From: Candidatus Competibacteraceae bacterium
Lineage (GTDB): Bacteria; Pseudomonadota; Gammaproteobacteria; Competibacterales; Competibacteraceae
Assembly: GCA_020445005.1 (NCBI GenBank)
Contig: JAGRHM010000515.1
Location: 1 to 6,652 of the forward strand
Direction: 5' to 3'
DNA length: 6,652 nucleotides
Shown: positions 6,505 to 6,652 of the stretch, piece after piece
How positions within the stretch are numbered: position 1 is the first letter of the stretch
Layout of the letters: every line of letters starts with the position of its first letter
Translations under genes and position numbers: made by a program
The notes under the pieces: generated by a model
Database searches by the model: none
What the model saw: the letters and a program-made list of their open reading frames with translations, nothing else
Told to the model about the DNA's origin: nothing

Positions 6505-6652
6505 CACTTATTGTCGCGGACGCTTCGCGCCCGGACAACGGGGCGGCGGATTAAAATCCGCTGTTTGCGCGGTGCGAAACGTCGCACAACCATACGGATC
6601 AACCGGACATCGCCCGTCCAAAACAGCGTTTTGTCCGGGCTCGCCGGTTATC
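6500..6652 (+). CDS. Doubtful open frame cut by right edge
   Basis: From ATG 6500 the plus strand reads 51 codons to the window end without a stop, beginning MITYCRGRFAPGQ. It is rich in Gly, Arg, Cys and Pro and matches no family I recognise. The upstream GCGGAA is a poor ribosome binding site. One minus-strand frame over the same bases (6508-6651) is open as well, which is expected where GC-rich inverted repeats exclude stop codons. It is more likely a by-product of the repeat structure than a gene, and sequence beyond the edge is needed to judge it. Confidence 0.15.
   Translation, partial: MITYCRGRFAPGQRGGGLKSAVCAVRNVAQPYGSTGHRPSKTAFCPGSPVI
6511..6538. repeat. 28-base near-palindrome, REP-like hairpin
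   Basis: Stem TTGTC (6511-6515) with GACAA (6534-6538), then CGG (6517-6519) with CCG (6531-6533), then CGC (6521-6523) with GCG (6527-6529) around loop TTC. The only defects are a bulged G at 6516 and an A-C mismatch (6520/6530). That is eleven base pairs in 28 bases. Size and GC content resemble repetitive extragenic palindromes, but no second copy is visible here. Confidence 0.55.
6546..6561. repeat. Short perfect hairpin
   Basis: GCGGATT (6546-6552) is the reverse complement of AATCCGC (6555-6561), with AA between. In RNA the inner pair would open to give six pairs and a UAAA loop. It has no T-run after it and is not a typical terminator. Confidence 0.5.
6572..6587. repeat. Short perfect hairpin with AACG loop
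   Basis: GTGCGA (6572-6577) pairs with TCGCAC (6582-6587) around tetraloop AACG. It lies inside the nested pair 6559-6566/6621-6628 and is compatible with both the local and the long-range fold. Confidence 0.5.
6597..6652. repeat. 56-base imperfect hairpin reaching the right edge
   Basis: From outside in: GAT (6597-6599) with ATC (6650-6652), bulged C6600, AACCGG (6601-6606) with CCGGTT (6644-6649), internal loop, GCCCG (6612-6616) with CGGGC (6636-6640), a TC/TC internal loop, CAAAAC (6619-6624) with GTTTTG (6628-6633), and loop AGC. That is twenty base pairs. Pairing continues to the last base of the window, so the palindrome may extend further. The form recalls subterminal hairpins of single-strand transposons or other recombination sites, but no such element can be named. 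Confidence 0.5.

Larger units (their letters stand above)
6529..6640. repeat. 10-bp perfect inverted repeat enclosing smaller hairpins
   Basis: GCCCGGACAA (6529-6538) is the exact reverse complement of TTGTCCGGGC (6631-6640), with 92 bases between. A second perfect pair nests inside it: CGCTGTTT (6559-6566) with AAACAGCG (6621-6628). Together they could form a closed multi-branch fold. Both share bases with local hairpins (6511-6538, 6546-6561 and 6597-6652), so the long-range and local folds exclude each other. The 7-mer CCGGACA occurs at 6531 and 6603, and inverted at 6632. Confidence 0.5.
6123..6652. other. Long intergenic region rich in inverted repeats
   Basis: 530 bases with no confident gene. 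From left to right it holds the inverted repeat beside the ATPase start, a GC-rich hairpin (6182-6215), a featureless stretch at about 6220-6400, an AT-rich patch (about 6440-6490) with an imperfect hairpin, and a GC-rich block (6511-6652) in which hairpins follow one another up to the window edge. The sharp change from AT-rich to GC-rich near 6510 suggests two different sequence origins. No tRNA, rRNA or CRISPR array is seen. Confidence 0.7.

Noticed and set aside
6597..6652. Integron attC site
   Set aside because: The hairpin has attC-like size and a bulged base, but the ends (GATCAACC and GGTTATC) do not fit the RYYYAAC/GTTRRRY core sites on either strand.
6511..6652. CRISPR array
   Set aside because: The repeats are inverted and unequal. 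There are no regularly spaced direct repeats of constant length.

Overview
This is a GC-rich bacterial chromosomal window with short intergenic gaps. It most likely comes from a proteobacterium, and the gene set and codon style fit a gammaproteobacterium. That placement is inferred from general character, because the window has no rRNA or other phylogenetic marker gene.

Layout. Positions 1-717 (minus strand) hold the N-terminal third of a membrane-bound, ion-pumping pyrophosphatase (hppA), which runs off the left edge. Positions 718-992 form a divergent control region with an AT-rich core containing a perfect 16-bp palindrome. Positions 993-4923 (plus strand) hold a compact run of five genes: a small DUF861-type cupin, an ABC-2 transporter ATPase, its membrane permease, an AI-2E family membrane protein, and an ADP-ribosylglycohydrolase. 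Two junctions are 4-bp ATGA overlaps, one is a 4-bp GTGA overlap or an 11-nt gap depending on the start chosen, and one is a 25-nt gap with a good ribosome binding site. This is probably one operon. Positions 4938-6122 (minus strand, convergent, 14-nt gap) hold an AAA_14/DUF4143 ATPase with an apparently intact PD-(D/E)XK-like motif. Its start codon lies beside a perfect 9+9-bp inverted repeat.

The last 530 bases (6123-6652) hold no confident gene. They contain a dense series of inverted repeats. From 6511 to the right edge nearly every base lies in one of four local hairpins, and two long-range perfect complementary pairs (10 bp and 8 bp) compete with those hairpins. This is the least explained part of the window. 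It could be a structured RNA, an interspersed palindromic repeat, or the end of a mobile element, and it is cut off by the window edge.

How the genes may work together. The pyrophosphatase uses PPi hydrolysis to energise the inner membrane. The ABC pair is most likely an exporter, by family resemblance. The AI-2E protein is a second transporter or permease of unknown substrate. The glycohydrolase removes ADP-ribose from proteins or small molecules. No single pathway explains the operon, and the shared transcription is an inference from spacing.
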